A stretch of DNA of 64,000 bases, taken from the NCBI GenBank assembly GCA_963799105.1, contig CAWCVR010000002.1, positions 558,001 to 622,000 on the forward strand. The letters run 5' to 3'. The stretch is from CAWCVR01 sp963799105 (GTDB lineage: Bacteria; Acidobacteriota; Terriglobia; Bryobacterales; Bryobacteraceae). Positions 1 to 9,326 of the stretch are shown piece by piece; the first letter of the stretch is position 1; each line of letters begins with the position of its first letter. The notes beneath the pieces were generated by a model. That model made no database searches. It was not told the DNA's origin and was given only the letters and a program-made list of their open reading frames with translations. The position numbers were made by a program, and so were the translations under genes.

Positions 1-24
1 ACCGCGTGGGCCTCGATGCCACGG

Positions 25-867
25 CTAGTGCGGACCCAGGAACTCCGCCAGGGCCGCCGTCCACGGGCGCAGCAACGGCAGCCTGGTATTGAGGAGAACG
101 GCTTTTGGCGGGCGCGCCGCCTTGCGCGGGAAGTGGGTCGAGGAGACCGGCAGCACGGTAACCGGCCGCCCCGCGATGCGGAATATCTCCCGCGCGAAAT
201 CGAACCAACTGGCCGCGCCGCTGTTGGTGACGTGGTACACCCCCGGCGCCGGCAAGGACTCGAGCACGCCCCGCGTGGCGGCGGCCAGATCCGGCGCGTA
301 GGTGACGCTGTTGATCTCGTCGGAGACCGCCTGGATGGTGTCCCGTTTCGCCGACAAGTCCAGCATGAGATCGACGAAGCTCTTCTTGGAAAGGTCGCTC
401 GATCCCTTGGGTCCGAAGATCACCGCGGTGCGCAGCACGTAGGCGCGGCCGCCGGCTTCGGCGACCAGTTGCTCGCCGCGCAGTTTGGAACGGCCGTACA
501 CCGAGAGGGGCGATGGCGGGTCCGCCTCGGCGTACTCGCCCCGCACGCCGTCGAACACGTAGTTGGTGCTGTAGTGGACCAGCGGCAGCCCCAACTCCGC
601 GGCGTACACCGCCAGCGCTCCAGGGAAACCGGCATTGAGGGCGAAGGCGCGGTCCGGGTGGTCCTCGGCGCCGTCCACATCGTTGAACGCCACGCCGTTG
701 ACGATGGCGTCCGGGGCCGCGCCGAGCCCCGCCACCCTGGCGCGAAGCGAGGGGAAATCGAGAACGTCAACGTCTTCCCGGTCCCAGCCGATGGCGCCGG
801 GGTACAGCTTCATGAGTTGCCCGCCCAGTGTGCCCTTGGCGCCGAGAATCAGAGGTCTTTGGATCAT
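25..867 (-). CDS. RmlD-like sugar-nucleotide reductase (dTDP-4-dehydrorhamnose reductase family)
   Basis: A 280-residue NAD(P)-dependent short-chain reductase of the RmlD type, which reduces a 4-keto nucleotide sugar such as dTDP-4-dehydrorhamnose in the cytoplasm. The N-terminal nucleotide-binding glycine motif GAKGTLGG is at residues 9-16 and the catalytic YxxxK pair is Y124/K128 (YGRSK). The STNYVFDG segment near residue 100 matches the family STDYVFDG, with Asn for Asp. Length is normal for RmlD. It starts 21 bp after the typA stop on the same strand, so the two are probably co-transcribed. No rmlA, B or C lies next to it, so the exact sugar substrate is not established. Confidence 0.82.
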   Translation of the reverse strand: MIQRPLILGAKGTLGGQLMKLYPGAIGWDREDVDVLDFPSLRARVAGLGAAPDAIVNGVAFNDVDGAEDHPDRAFALNAGFPGALAVYAAELGLPLVHYSTNYVFDGVRGEYAEADPPSPLSVYGRSKLRGEQLVAEAGGRAYVLRTAVIFGPKGSSDLSKKSFVDLMLDLSAKRDTIQAVSDEINSVTYAPDLAAATRGVLESLPAPGVYHVTNSGAASWFDFAREIFRIAGRPVTVLPVSSTHFPRKAARPPKAVLLNTRLPLLRPWTAALAEFLGPH

Positions 868-888
868 GAATCTCAGGGTACCGCGCCG

Positions 889-2685
889 CTACCGCTGATT
901 GGCCTTCAGCACCTTTTTCCGCAGCCGGATCGACACCGGCGTCACCTCCACGTACTCGTCGTCGCGGATGAATTCGATGGCCTGCTCCAGGTTCAGAATC
1001 CGCGGCGGCACCAGGCGAATGGCTTCGTCGGCCGTCAACGCCCGCATGTTGGTGAGCTTCTTTTCCTTGACGATGTTCACGTCCAGGTCGGCGTCACGGG
1101 CATTCTCGCCCACAATCATGCCCTCGTAAACTTCCGTGCCGGGCGCCACGAAAATCTCGCCGCGTTCCTGCAGGTTGAAGGTGGCATAGCCGGTAACTCG
1201 GCCCGGGCGGTCGGCCACCAGCGACCCCGTGGGCCGCGTCGGGATCTCTCCCTGCCACGCGATGTAGCCGTGGAACAGCGAATTCATAATCGCCGTGCCG
1301 CGCGAGTCGGTCAGGATCTCGCTGCGCAGCCCGATCAGGCCGCGCGACGGAATGGTGAACTCCAGGCGCACCCGCCCCGAGCCGTGGTTCACCATCTTGG
1401 CCATCTTACCCTTGCGCGAACCGATCTTCTCGATCACCACGCCGAGGAAACTCTCCGGGCAATCGATCACCAGGTGCTCCACCGGCTCCTGCAACTTTCC
1501 ATCGATGGTGCGGGTGAGGATTTCCGGCTTGCCCACGGCCAGTTCGAAGCCCTCGCGGCGCATCATCTCGATGAGAATGGCAAGCTGCAGTTCCCCTCGG
1601 CCCATCACCTTGAAGGTGTCGTGGCCGAGTTCCTCCACGCGGATGGAGACGTTGGTCAGCAGTTCCTTGTCGAGCCGGTCGCGCAGGTTGCGCGACGTCA
1701 CCCATTGCCCCTCGCGGCCCGCAAACGGCGAGGTATTGATGGTGAATGCCATGGCGATGGTGGGCTCATCGATCTGGATCAGCGGCAACGGTTCGGGTGT
1801 CTCGGCGTTGGTGACAGTCTCGCCGATTGTTATGCCCTCGACCCCGGCGATCGCCAGGATGTCGCCCGGCCGGCCCACGGTTTCATCCACGCGCTTGAGG
1901 CCTTCGAACGAATAGAGCTTGGTGATGCGCGTGGTGTGGAACGATTCGTCGCGCTTGGCGATGGCCACCGTGTCGCCGTAATTCAGCGTGCCGTTGAACA
2001 CGCGCCCGATGCCCAGGCGCCCCAGGTAGTCGCTGTAATCCAGGTTGGCGATAATCATCTGGAGCACGCCCTCGGGATCGCCCACCGGCGCCGGGATATG
2101 CTCGATAATGGCGTCGAACAGCGGGCGCAGATCGGTGGACGGGTCTTCCATGGTGCGCTTGGCCACGCCCGTCTTGGCGACGGCGTAGAGCACCGGGAAA
2201 TCGAGCTGGTCCACGGTGGCGTCGAGATCGATGAACAGGTCGTAGATCTCGTTGAGCACCTCCTGCACGCGCGCGTCGGGGCGGTCGATCTTGTTGATCA
2301 CCACGATGGGCGGCAGCTTGGCTTCGAGCGCCTTCGAGAGCACGTAGCGGGTCTGCGGCAGCGGGCCTTCGGAGGCGTCCACCAGCAGCATGACGCCGTC
2401 CACGATCTTCAGCGCGCGCTCCACTTCGCCGCCGAAATCGCTGTGGCCGGGCGTATCCACGATATTGATCTTGACGCCGTGGTAGCGGACGCCGGTGATC
2501 TTGGCGAGGATGGTGATGCCGCGCTCGCGTTCCAGGTCGTTGGAATCCATGACGCGGTCCACGTGTTCCTCGTGGGACCCGAAGATGCCGCTCTGGTTGA
2601 GCATGGCGTCGACGAGGGTGGTCTTCCCATGGTCCACATGGGCGATGATGGCGATATTGCGGATGGTTGGATTGCTACTTTTCAT
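889..2685 (-). CDS. typA: Ribosome-binding translational GTPase TypA/BipA
   Basis: Full-length 598-residue TypA/BipA, an EF-G-like GTPase that binds the 70S ribosome and acts under stress or low temperature. Visible motifs are G1 AHVDHGKTTL near residue 15, the G2 region ERGITI, G3 DTPGHSDFGG and G4 NKIDRP near residue 132. The C-terminal EF-G-like domains and the TypA-specific tail follow without a break. The length is normal for the family. The long open frame on the opposite strand is a codon-bias shadow. The downstream neighbour is the RmlD-like gene in the same direction. Confidence 0.96.
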   Translation of the reverse strand: MKSSNPTIRNIAIIAHVDHGKTTLVDAMLNQSGIFGSHEEHVDRVMDSNDLERERGITILAKITGVRYHGVKINIVDTPGHSDFGGEVERALKIVDGVMLLVDASEGPLPQTRYVLSKALEAKLPPIVVINKIDRPDARVQEVLNEIYDLFIDLDATVDQLDFPVLYAVAKTGVAKRTMEDPSTDLRPLFDAIIEHIPAPVGDPEGVLQMIIANLDYSDYLGRLGIGRVFNGTLNYGDTVAIAKRDESFHTTRITKLYSFEGLKRVDETVGRPGDILAIAGVEGITIGETVTNAETPEPLPLIQIDEPTIAMAFTINTSPFAGREGQWVTSRNLRDRLDKELLTNVSIRVEELGHDTFKVMGRGELQLAILIEMMRREGFELAVGKPEILTRTIDGKLQEPVEHLVIDCPESFLGVVIEKIGSRKGKMAKMVNHGSGRVRLEFTIPSRGLIGLRSEILTDSRGTAIMNSLFHGYIAWQGEIPTRPTGSLVADRPGRVTGYATFNLQERGEIFVAPGTEVYEGMIVGENARDADLDVNIVKEKKLTNMRALTADEAIRLVPPRILNLEQAIEFIRDDEYVEVTPVSIRLRKKVLKANQR

Positions 2686-2828
2686 GAATCACGTCAGTCG
2701 GGTTCGTGCGCGAGCGAAATCGCGCGGGGGGATGGTCGGGGCCGTCCTACTATCCAATAATAGCGAAAGTGGCGGGCGGAACGGTAATCGGGGTGGTGCG
2801 GGAACAAACCAGGCGGCGGCGGTGTTTT

Positions 2829-3233
2829 ATGAGACGCATGAAGATCGGCTATCGAGTCAGCAGCGGGGCTGTGTTGGTGGCGTTCGCGGCGGACTTTGTG
2901 GTCGGGACGTGGTTTCACGGGACGCCACCCCCTCGGGCAACCGGGTTCGATCCGTGCCACCTCTGGGTGCAGATGGGGGTGATGGAGAAACTGTCGCCCT
3001 TGGTCTGCTTCGTTTCGTCTGTTGTGCTGCTGGTGCAGGGCCTGCGGAACCGTCCAGCGCCCCGCTGGCTCGCAGTTTCCGGTTTGGTGGCGTTGCCGGT
3101 CAGCGTCTGGCTTTCACTTTGGCGGGTTATGCCTTGCTATGGCGGGCCGGCCAAGACCAGCTTCTTCCTCTGCATTGTGGCATTGATTTGGATGCACCTG
3201 CACCATCTTTTGCAGCGGCGTCCAGTCGCATAG
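2829..3233 (+). CDS. Small integral membrane protein of unknown function
   Basis: A 134-residue protein I do not recognise. It has about four hydrophobic segments: residues 9-24 (AVLVAFAADFVVGTWF), 55-69, 80-95 and a last one near 108-122, with short charged loops and a basic C-terminus. The frame is open further upstream, but I chose the ATG at 2829 because the hydrophobic pattern starts there and the upstream residues look non-coding. It stands between typA (divergent) and a thioesterase gene (convergent), with no operon partner. Confidence 0.6.
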   Translation: MRRMKIGYRVSSGAVLVAFAADFVVGTWFHGTPPPRATGFDPCHLWVQMGVMEKLSPLVCFVSSVVLLVQGLRNRPAPRWLAVSGLVALPVSVWLSLWRVMPCYGGPAKTSFFLCIVALIWMHLHHLLQRRPVA

Positions 3234-3237
3234 CCCC

Positions 3238-3644
3238 TCACTCCACCGAAAACGCCGCCCGCACCTCGCCGCTCACCGCCGCCGGCCGCAGCGTCTGGGC
3301 GTCCACCGAACACCACAGCGTCCGCGCGGCAGCCAGCAGCGCCCCGTCCCGCGCGCGCCGCAGTTCCGTGAACCGCTCGAACTTCACCCGGCTGGCCGAA
3401 CCCACCCACGTGCGGGCCAACACCGTATCCCCAAGCCGCGCCGGCTGCTTGTAGTCGATCTCGTGCCGCAGCACGATCCACAGCGTTCGCGCCTGGTCCT
3501 CAGGCGGCGCCGCCGACCTCCAGTGGGCCGCGGCCACCTCCTGCACCCAGCGGAGATACGTGACGTTGTTGACGTGGCCGAGGCCGTCGATATCCTCGGC
3601 GGCACGGCGATTTCGATCTCGAACGGCTGGGGAGCCTGGGCCAT
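3238..3644 (-). pseudogene. Acyl-CoA thioesterase (4HBT/YbgC-like hot-dog fold), frameshifted near 3602
   Basis: Two adjacent frames together give a complete hot-dog thioesterase of about 135 residues. The ATG at 3644 encodes MAQAPQPFEIEIAVPP. The family motif EDIDGLGHVNNVTYLRW, with the catalytic Asp region and the HVNN turn, continues in the next frame to the stop at 3238. One missing base in the CCGCCG run near 3600-3604 would join them as VPPEDIDG. Everything else is intact, with the usual YKQPARLGD and SSRVKFE-like segments. It is either a recent frameshift mutation or a base-call error. Family role: hydrolysis of acyl-CoA thioesters in the cytoplasm. Confidence 0.75.
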
Positions 3645-3694
3645 CCTCTCCAGTATGCGGCTTTCCCGCGGCGCCGCGTGCGATACCATGAATC

Positions 3695-4807
3695 TTGGTC
3701 CCGCTCATCGATCTCAAGGCCCAGCACCGCGCCATCCGCGGAGAGCTCGACGCGGCCCTGAGCCGTGCCTTGGACGAAACCGCCTTCATCCTGGGAAGCG
3801 AAGTGGCCGCCTTCGAGACTGAGTTCGCCGCGGCCTGCGGCGCCGCATTCGGCATCGGCACGAACTCCGGCACCAGCGCCCTGCATTTGGCGCTGCTGGC
3901 GGCTGGCGTTGGACCCGGCGACGAGGTGATCACCACGCCGTTTACGTTCATCGCCACGGTGGCCGCCATCGGCTACACCGGCGCCACGCCGGTCCTGGCG
4001 GATATCGACCCGCGGACATTCAACGTCGACCCCGCCCGGGTTGAAGCCGCCATCACGCCGCGCACCAAGGCCATTCTGCCGGTCCACCTGTACGGCCAAC
4101 CCGCCGATATGGACCCGATTCTGGATATCGCACGGCGCCGCCGCCTGGTGGTCGTCGAAGACGCCGCGCAGGCCCACGCCGCCGAGTACAAGGGGCGCCG
4201 CGCTGGGTCGCTCGGCGACCTCGCCTGCTTCAGCTTCTACCCCACCAAGAACCTGGGCGCCTGCGGAGAAGGCGGCATGGTGGTGACCGGCAACTCCGCC
4301 TACGCCGAAGCCGTCCGACTGCTGCGCGATTGGGGCACTGACAAGAAATACGAGCATCGTCTGCGGGGCTACAACTACCGGATGGAGGGCATTCAGGGCG
4401 CGATTCTGCGCGTCAAGCTCCGCCACCTGGAAGCCTGGACCGAAGCCCGCATCGCCCACGCCGGGCGGTATTCCCAACTGCTGGCCGCAAGCGCGGTCAC
4501 GCTACCCGCTACGATGCCTTGGGCCAGGCACGTCTTCCACGCCTATACCATCCGCGTGGCGCGGCGCGACCAGGTGCGGGCGCGGTTGCTGGCCTCTGGA
4601 ATCCACACCGGAATTCACTACCCCACGCCCGTCCATCTACAGCCGGCCTGGAGCGGTTTGGGATACCACCGGGGCGATTTCCCGGTCGCCGAACAAGCCG
4701 CCACCGAGGTCCTCTCCCTGCCGATGTACGCGGAACTGGAGCCCGCGCAAATCGAAGCCGTAGCCGCGGAGTTGGCAGCCGCAACGGCTCACGTTGGCTC
4801 CAGTTGA
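3695..4807 (+). CDS. DegT/DnrJ/EryC1/StrS-family sugar aminotransferase
   Basis: A 370-residue PLP-dependent aminotransferase that would convert a keto nucleotide sugar to the amino sugar for surface glycans. The start MVPLIDLKAQ is typical. The cofactor-phosphate loop is TNSGTSAL near residue 57, the PLP-ring Asp lies in VVVEDAAQAH (D156), and the Schiff-base Lys is K185 in YPTKNLGACGEGG. Length is normal. The start is awkward: the frame can only open at TTG 3695, while an ATG at 3688 is one base out of frame. Deleting one T from CTTGG would give MNLVPLIDL, so a base-call error is possible. It probably works with nearby exopolysaccharide genes, but that is inference. Confidence 0.9.
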   Translation: MVPLIDLKAQHRAIRGELDAALSRALDETAFILGSEVAAFETEFAAACGAAFGIGTNSGTSALHLALLAAGVGPGDEVITTPFTFIATVAAIGYTGATPVLADIDPRTFNVDPARVEAAITPRTKAILPVHLYGQPADMDPILDIARRRRLVVVEDAAQAHAAEYKGRRAGSLGDLACFSFYPTKNLGACGEGGMVVTGNSAYAEAVRLLRDWGTDKKYEHRLRGYNYRMEGIQGAILRVKLRHLEAWTEARIAHAGRYSQLLAASAVTLPATMPWARHVFHAYTIRVARRDQVRARLLASGIHTGIHYPTPVHLQPAWSGLGYHRGDFPVAEQAATEVLSLPMYAELEPAQIEAVAAELAAATAHVGSS

Positions 4808-5052
4808 GCCAACCGGCTGGCAGCGTGTAGCCGCAGCGCACCGCGGCCTGCTCTCAATCCGATTCGCATCCTATCCCCGCCAGTCCGCCGACAGCTCACG
4901 CCGCCTCCGGCCAGCAGCCGCCCCCCGTCCAGGTTTACACGCTCAACGGTATCCCGTCCGCCGCGCCGCCGGTCCGGGAGTTGCGGTGAAAGTCGCCGCA
5001 GACCGCCCCGGCGCAGACGGGCCTGCGGCGCCGCTCCGCTCCCCCTGGGTAG

Positions 5053-5715
5053 CTACCCCTGGATGCGGCGCGCCTTAACGCGTAGCACTAATGCCAGCAT
5101 GATCCCGCCGGCCATCATCGACAGCGTCCCCGGTTCCGGCGTCACGCCGTTGGCCTCGATGGAATCGAACAATATGTTGTTGCTCGCCGAACTGGAATCG
5201 GGGTGAACGGTCACTGCGTAGTATTTGTACGTTCCCCAGTCCGGGAGGCTTACAAAGGTATTGTCGGCGGTCTGCGAGGACAGCAACAAGACAAAGGTGC
5301 TATCGTTGCCCAGCGTGTTGGTTCCCCAGAGATCCCACGACTCGGACTCGGTGACGCTTTGAATGCGGATTTGCGGGTTGGTGTATGACAGGATCGGCCC
5401 GACTCCGATCTCAACGTAGTTGGCGTAGGCTGTGCCAGCGGCATTCAGGGTTTCCTCGTTGTCTAACGTGCCAACGAAGCCCAGACCGTGTTCATCGGTT
5501 CCGGCGTTCTTCCAATACAGGTTCAGCGGAACGTTGGCAGCCGTATAGCCGTAGGCAGTCAAACTCGGGCCACCGGCTGGATCGCCAGGGATCGTTTCTT
5601 GTGCGGCGCCCACCGGCCCTCCGATGGGGTTTCCAAAATCGTACAGAATAGTCTCTGCCCAACCGGGCAACGTCAGAAATGCGAGGCCGGCGGCCACGCG
5701 AACCAGCTTAATCAT
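5053..5715 (-). CDS. PEP-CTERM sorted exported protein
   Basis: A 220-residue secreted protein. Residues 1-20 form a signal peptide ending PGWA|ETIL. The C-terminus has the exosortase sorting signal: the motif TPEPGT, a hydrophobic segment (MMAGGIMLALVLRV) and a basic tail KARRIQG. The middle is rich in Gly, Thr and Asn with no recognised domain. In this sorting system exosortase removes the tail and the protein goes to the surface or the polysaccharide matrix. No exosortase lies in the window, but an EpsB-type sugar transferase, a frequent partner, lies 1.3 kb away. A purine-rich ribosome site (AGGAGGAGAAT) precedes the ATG. Confidence 0.85.
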   Translation of the reverse strand: MIKLVRVAAGLAFLTLPGWAETILYDFGNPIGGPVGAAQETIPGDPAGGPSLTAYGYTAANVPLNLYWKNAGTDEHGLGFVGTLDNEETLNAAGTAYANYVEIGVGPILSYTNPQIRIQSVTESESWDLWGTNTLGNDSTFVLLLSSQTADNTFVSLPDWGTYKYYAVTVHPDSSSASNNILFDSIEANGVTPEPGTLSMMAGGIMLALVLRVKARRIQG

Positions 5716-6447
5716 CTAATTCTCCTCCTAAAAGGGTGTACTTGGTGAAACGAACTTCCTGAGTGTTCTTATCCGATGATCTGTCGCCGACCCAAGATGC
5801 TAGTGACCGTACCGGTACTCGATCGTTACGATCCGGAGTGTACATCTTGCACTCCAGGGGCCTGGTCGGCATCCCCCATCAGCCGTCCTTTGATCCCACG
5901 AGTTCTATCTTCGTCTCCACCAAGCGCCGCTTTTGCCCAATTTCGCCGCCCCCACGCCAGCCGGTTGCCACCGGAAATGTGGCGATCCTTCCTACCATCG
6001 CCCCTAACTGCCGCCTGCTCGGATGGCTTCCGGCCAAGGGCAGCTAGTAGTAAGTATCCTCCGGCAGAGCCGGGGGCTTTAGGATTTGAGCCGCTCAAAG
6101 CGGCTTAGGGGGTCGCTGACGCGGCCCCAAAAACCGCGCGTGCGGCTGCGTCGCGGTTCCCGGCAGGCAGTCTTCGTCACACCGCAATGCTCCCTGCTCC
6201 GATCTTCACACCCGGCGCCGCTCAAGCGCGGAGCCAACGCAACGCGTGCGGGCGTGTGCGCCACTCGCCGCACCCTGTCTGCCTACAGGCTCACGAGTCG
6301 GTCGCCACCCCACGGAAGACTCCCGGAAATGTCAAACGTCTACTGCCACCCCGGCAGAGCCGGGGGATCTCCTTCTTCTGTTTAGCGCGCGTGTTTGACT
6401 AGTCTGCGGCCGGTCTTGATTAACCGTTGTTACAAATTCGTCAGTGG
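5716..6447. other. 732-bp gap with no convincing gene; carries two matching hairpins
   Basis: No reading frame here has protein-like composition. The interval holds the promoter side of the PEP-CTERM gene, two copies of a short hairpin motif listed separately, and further small palindromes such as AGCCGCT-CAA-AGCGGCT at about 6089-6105. It borders the 3' end of the decayed IS1380-type transposase and is probably old mobile-element flanking DNA. Confidence 0.5.
6058..6374. repeat. Pair of direct-repeat hairpins, core CGGCAGAGCCGGGGG
   Basis: The 15-base core occurs at about 6062-6076 and again at about 6353-6367, in the same orientation roughly 290 bp apart. In the second copy it forms a perfect stem CCCCGGC/GCCGGGG with an AGA loop; in the first the stem has one T-G pair. 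Hairpins of this kind are seen at ends of some transposable elements. Here the assignment is only a suggestion. Confidence 0.5.
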
Positions 6448-7039
6448 TTAGTTATGCATCCTCTTCGGCAGCACCCGGCCCAGTGGGCGCCACGGCCACG
6501 GGTTTCCCAAGTGATACGCGAGCGGGCTCAACCAAAGCCGCACCTGGTTAGACGGGAACCGATGGCAACTGAGCCGGGTCGTCTTTACCGCCCGCTTGTC
6601 TTCTTGGATCCACTGTTCGGCGGCGCCACGCCGGTTGTGGAACCGGACCACCGCCTGGCATGCCGTCTTGCAACTCGCCGCCTGGTGGAGAGAAGATACT
6701 TGTGCCAGACCACCGGCTTGTGGCTCGGCCGCCTAACTGGCCGCGTCGGCCGGAAACGCGACATCCCTGCCCGCATTCCGTTGCCGGACAGCGGCGCAGC
6801 AGCGGGTGATAGCAGGCGGACTCGAAACGGCCCTTGTACGCGCCATTCTCCTGCTGGCCGTATACCGGGGGCTCCGCCAAATCCACGTGCCGCGCTATCC
6901 GCTGCGGGGAATCGAGGGGGGCGGCCTCGCCGGCAGGTTCGCGGTTGATGCGGGCCAAGCCGGTGAAGTTCTCCGTCTCGGCCGGCAACCAGGTCTCAAT
7001 AGTCTGCAAGCGGCGAGTCAGCGCCGCGCCGCGAGCCGG
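6448..7039 (-). pseudogene. Degenerate IS1380-family transposase relic
   Basis: Three overlapping minus-strand frames together follow the usual order of an IS1380-type DDE transposase. First (about 7009-6800) come RRLQTIETWL, then PVYGQQENGAYKGRFES and ACYHPLL, matching the family segment around the first catalytic Asp; here the motif reads HVDLAEP instead of a DMDST-like sequence. Next (about 6740-6690) comes RPSHKPVVWHKYLL. Last (6651-6448) come VVRFHNRRGAAEQWI, TRLSCHRFPSNQVRLWL and VLPKRMHN. At least two frame changes and deletions separate the parts, and the N-terminal third is missing. It cannot encode an active enzyme. The family assignment is from memory of its motifs. Confidence 0.8.
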
Positions 7040-7059
7040 TCAGGTACGGAAATGCAGGC

Positions 7060-8442
7060 TCAATCCGCCCCCCGCGACAGCACCACCGCCTTCACGGTGT
7101 GCAACAGGATATAGGTATCCAGACTGGCCGACATGTTCTTGATGTAGTACAGGTCGTACTCCAGCTTGGTGATGGCATCCTGGACCAAGGCGCTTTCCTG
7201 GTTGATCTGTGCCCAACCGGTGATTCCCGGCCGCACCACGTGCCGCTGGGGATAGCAGGGAATCATCTCTGTCAGCCTGTGAACGAGGTCCGGCCGCTCG
7301 GCGCGCGGACCCGTGATCGCCATGTCGCCGCGCAGCACGTTGAACAACTGCGGCAGTTCGTCCACGCGGGTGAATCGCAGGATCCGGCCCACCCGGGTCA
7401 CCCGCGGGTCGTCCTTCGGCGCCCAAATGCCGGCCTCGCCCGCGGGGCCGCGAAGGGAACGAAACTTATACAGCGTGAACGGCCTTCCGTCCCGCCCCAC
7501 GCGGATGTGCCGGTTCAGAACCGGCCCCGGCGAAGACAGCCGCACAGCCACCGCGGCGGCCAGCATTAACGGGAACGATGCCACCATCCCCAGGAGTGCC
7601 AGCGCACGGTTCATCGTCGTCTGGAACAGGATGTCCTGGCTATGCGGCCCGTACTCTCCCGATGCGACGATCTGCTCGGGCCGCAGCGCATTCAGGCACA
7701 CTCGCCCGGCCAAACTCTCGTACGCGCCGGCCGCTTCTTCCACGATCTGCCCGGCGTATTGCAGGTCCAGCAACTCGGCCATCGGCAGACCATCGGCCCG
7801 CTCCGGCACGCCCACGATGATGCGATTGGGCCGTGTGGCTTCGACAATCTCCCGCAACTCCGGGTACCCGCCGAGAACCTCTCCGCCGGCCTGTCGCGTC
7901 CCCGGCGGGTTTTCGCCGGTCACGTACCCGATGACCTGCGAACCCTTCTCGGGATGCTCTTCGATGTAGCGGCCGATCTCGCCGAGCAGCGGCGTGGCTC
8001 CCACCAGCAGCACTCTGTCCCGGCCGACAACCTGCAACACGTATGTGCTGAATACGATGCGCCAGACGAAGATAATGAGGATCGCCAGGGCGCAGCCCGG
8101 CACCATCACCCGCAGCGGCAACCGCAGGCCCGGATACACGTAGCTGATCAGGCCCTGCAACAGGAAGGCGATCCCGGCCACCATGCAGAGTTGCTGAAGC
8201 AGCAGGATGCGCGATTTCACGTGCAGATCCGAGTACAGATCGTGGAAGTGCAGCGCGACTATCATGCTCAACACCACCACCAGGATGCGCGCCATGCCAT
8301 TGTCGTAAAGGAGGTACAGCTCCGGGTCGGTGGGAAGGATGGCAAAAGCGGCCAGCAGGAATGCAGCCGTCACCCAAAGCAGCTCGGACATCAGCATCGT
8401 GAGCGTGCCAGCCGGCACGAAAACTCGAAATAAGCGAATCAT
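7060..8442 (-). CDS. Polyprenyl glycosylphosphotransferase / EpsB-type sugar transferase (PEP-CTERM-associated)
   Basis: A 460-residue undecaprenyl-phosphate sugar-1-phosphate transferase that starts exopolysaccharide assembly at the inner membrane. The N-terminal half has four or five membrane helices (start MIRLFRVFVPAGTL, typical of the PEP-CTERM-associated branch) and a CoA-binding-like Rossmann segment (RVLLVGATPLLGEIG). After a fifth helix comes the bacterial sugar transferase domain with YKFRSL, TRVGRILRFTRVDELPQLFNVLRGDM and GPRAERP. The frame is open for 46 codons upstream, but the ATG at 8442 fits the family start. The nearby PEP-CTERM gene supports an exosortase-linked polysaccharide role. 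Confidence 0.92.
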   Translation of the reverse strand: MIRLFRVFVPAGTLTMLMSELLWVTAAFLLAAFAILPTDPELYLLYDNGMARILVVVLSMIVALHFHDLYSDLHVKSRILLLQQLCMVAGIAFLLQGLISYVYPGLRLPLRVMVPGCALAILIIFVWRIVFSTYVLQVVGRDRVLLVGATPLLGEIGRYIEEHPEKGSQVIGYVTGENPPGTRQAGGEVLGGYPELREIVEATRPNRIIVGVPERADGLPMAELLDLQYAGQIVEEAAGAYESLAGRVCLNALRPEQIVASGEYGPHSQDILFQTTMNRALALLGMVASFPLMLAAAVAVRLSSPGPVLNRHIRVGRDGRPFTLYKFRSLRGPAGEAGIWAPKDDPRVTRVGRILRFTRVDELPQLFNVLRGDMAITGPRAERPDLVHRLTEMIPCYPQRHVVRPGITGWAQINQESALVQDAITKLEYDLYYIKNMSASLDTYILLHTVKAVVLSRGAD

Positions 8443-8617
8443 CCGAACTGAACCGCGCTCAGGGCCCGTTCCGAAACTACCGTGCCGGCCGCTCGCCTGC
8501 GGTCGCGGCTCCGACACTCTCCCGAACCGCGACCGGACTGGTGATTCCCCGGCAGAACCTAAGCCTCTGTAAGACCACATTATACCCGGCGGTTCGCGGC
8601 GGTGCGGGACCCTCCGG

Positions 8618-9238
8618 CTAAGGCGGTTCGTCCCAAGCCGCCGCCATCCGGTCTGCCCGAAGCACGGCGAACCCGGCGGTGCCCGAGACGCAGATCCCCA
8701 TGGCCAGACCCAGGAACACCGTCCGCGCGTCCGCGCCGAGCACTGCCGCCGGCGTCAGCAGTGCCGCCAGGCAAATCGCCGAACCCACCAGCGCCGTCGC
8801 ATAGTAGACCCGAACGCGAAACACCCAGGCAAGGGGAGCGAAATGCAGGCTCACTCCCAGCCCGATCGCCGGCCAGACCTGGTCCTGCCGGTGGTAGTGC
8901 ATGGCCAGACCCACGCCGATCGATACCGCCAGGGTTTCGGCCACCGCGGCCCAGAGGAAGCACACCCTCATTCCGCGGATTTCCTCGCGGCGGCTTCCCT
9001 CGGCGCGCTTAAGGTCGGCGATGCCGAACCCCCCGGCTTTCCGGCGCACGCGGACCGCCCCGTATAGAAGAGCCAAGGTCGAGACGCCGCTCAGCACAGT
9101 CACCGGAACTATCCAGGCCCGGGGGCCGAAAGCCGCGGCGATACCGAACCAGAAGGCCGTGGCCAGAGCCAGAACAACGATGCCGTTGGAAAGCCCCCAA
9201 AAAAACTGCCGGCGCCGGGAATCGTCCAGAACGTCCAA
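8618..9238 (-). CDS. Hypothetical multi-pass membrane protein
   Basis: A 206-residue protein with no family I can name. Hydrophobic segments lie near residues 15-35, 43-62, 92-112, 120-138, 145-168 and 175-193, so about six helices, with a charged cytoplasmic-type loop (RVRRKAGGFGIADLKRAEGSRREEIRG) between the second and third. The start assigned here is a TTG at 9238, which is not certain; no better start precedes the first helix. It lies upstream of the sugar transferase in the same direction, about 175 bp away, and divergent from the methyltransferase. Confidence 0.6.
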   Translation of the reverse strand: MDVLDDSRRRQFFWGLSNGIVVLALATAFWFGIAAAFGPRAWIVPVTVLSGVSTLALLYGAVRVRRKAGGFGIADLKRAEGSRREEIRGMRVCFLWAAVAETLAVSIGVGLAMHYHRQDQVWPAIGLGVSLHFAPLAWVFRVRVYYATALVGSAICLAALLTPAAVLGADARTVFLGLAMGICVSGTAGFAVLRADRMAAAWDEPP

Positions 9239-9326
9239 CCTAGGATTATAGGCCTCGGGGGCGATGGCGTAAACCGGTTAAGCGCCCCGCACTGGGTTAC
9301 ACTGGGATTCGGATATTCTCCGTATC

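Noticed and set aside
16..2760. A 914-codon open frame on the plus strand
   Set aside because: It is antisense to typA and the RmlD-like gene and has the His/Gln/Arg-rich composition of a codon-bias shadow. The minus strand carries clear conserved domains.
6427..7142. Plus-strand frames at 6427-7142 as genes
   Set aside because: They lie opposite the IS1380-type relic, where only the minus strand gives family motifs.
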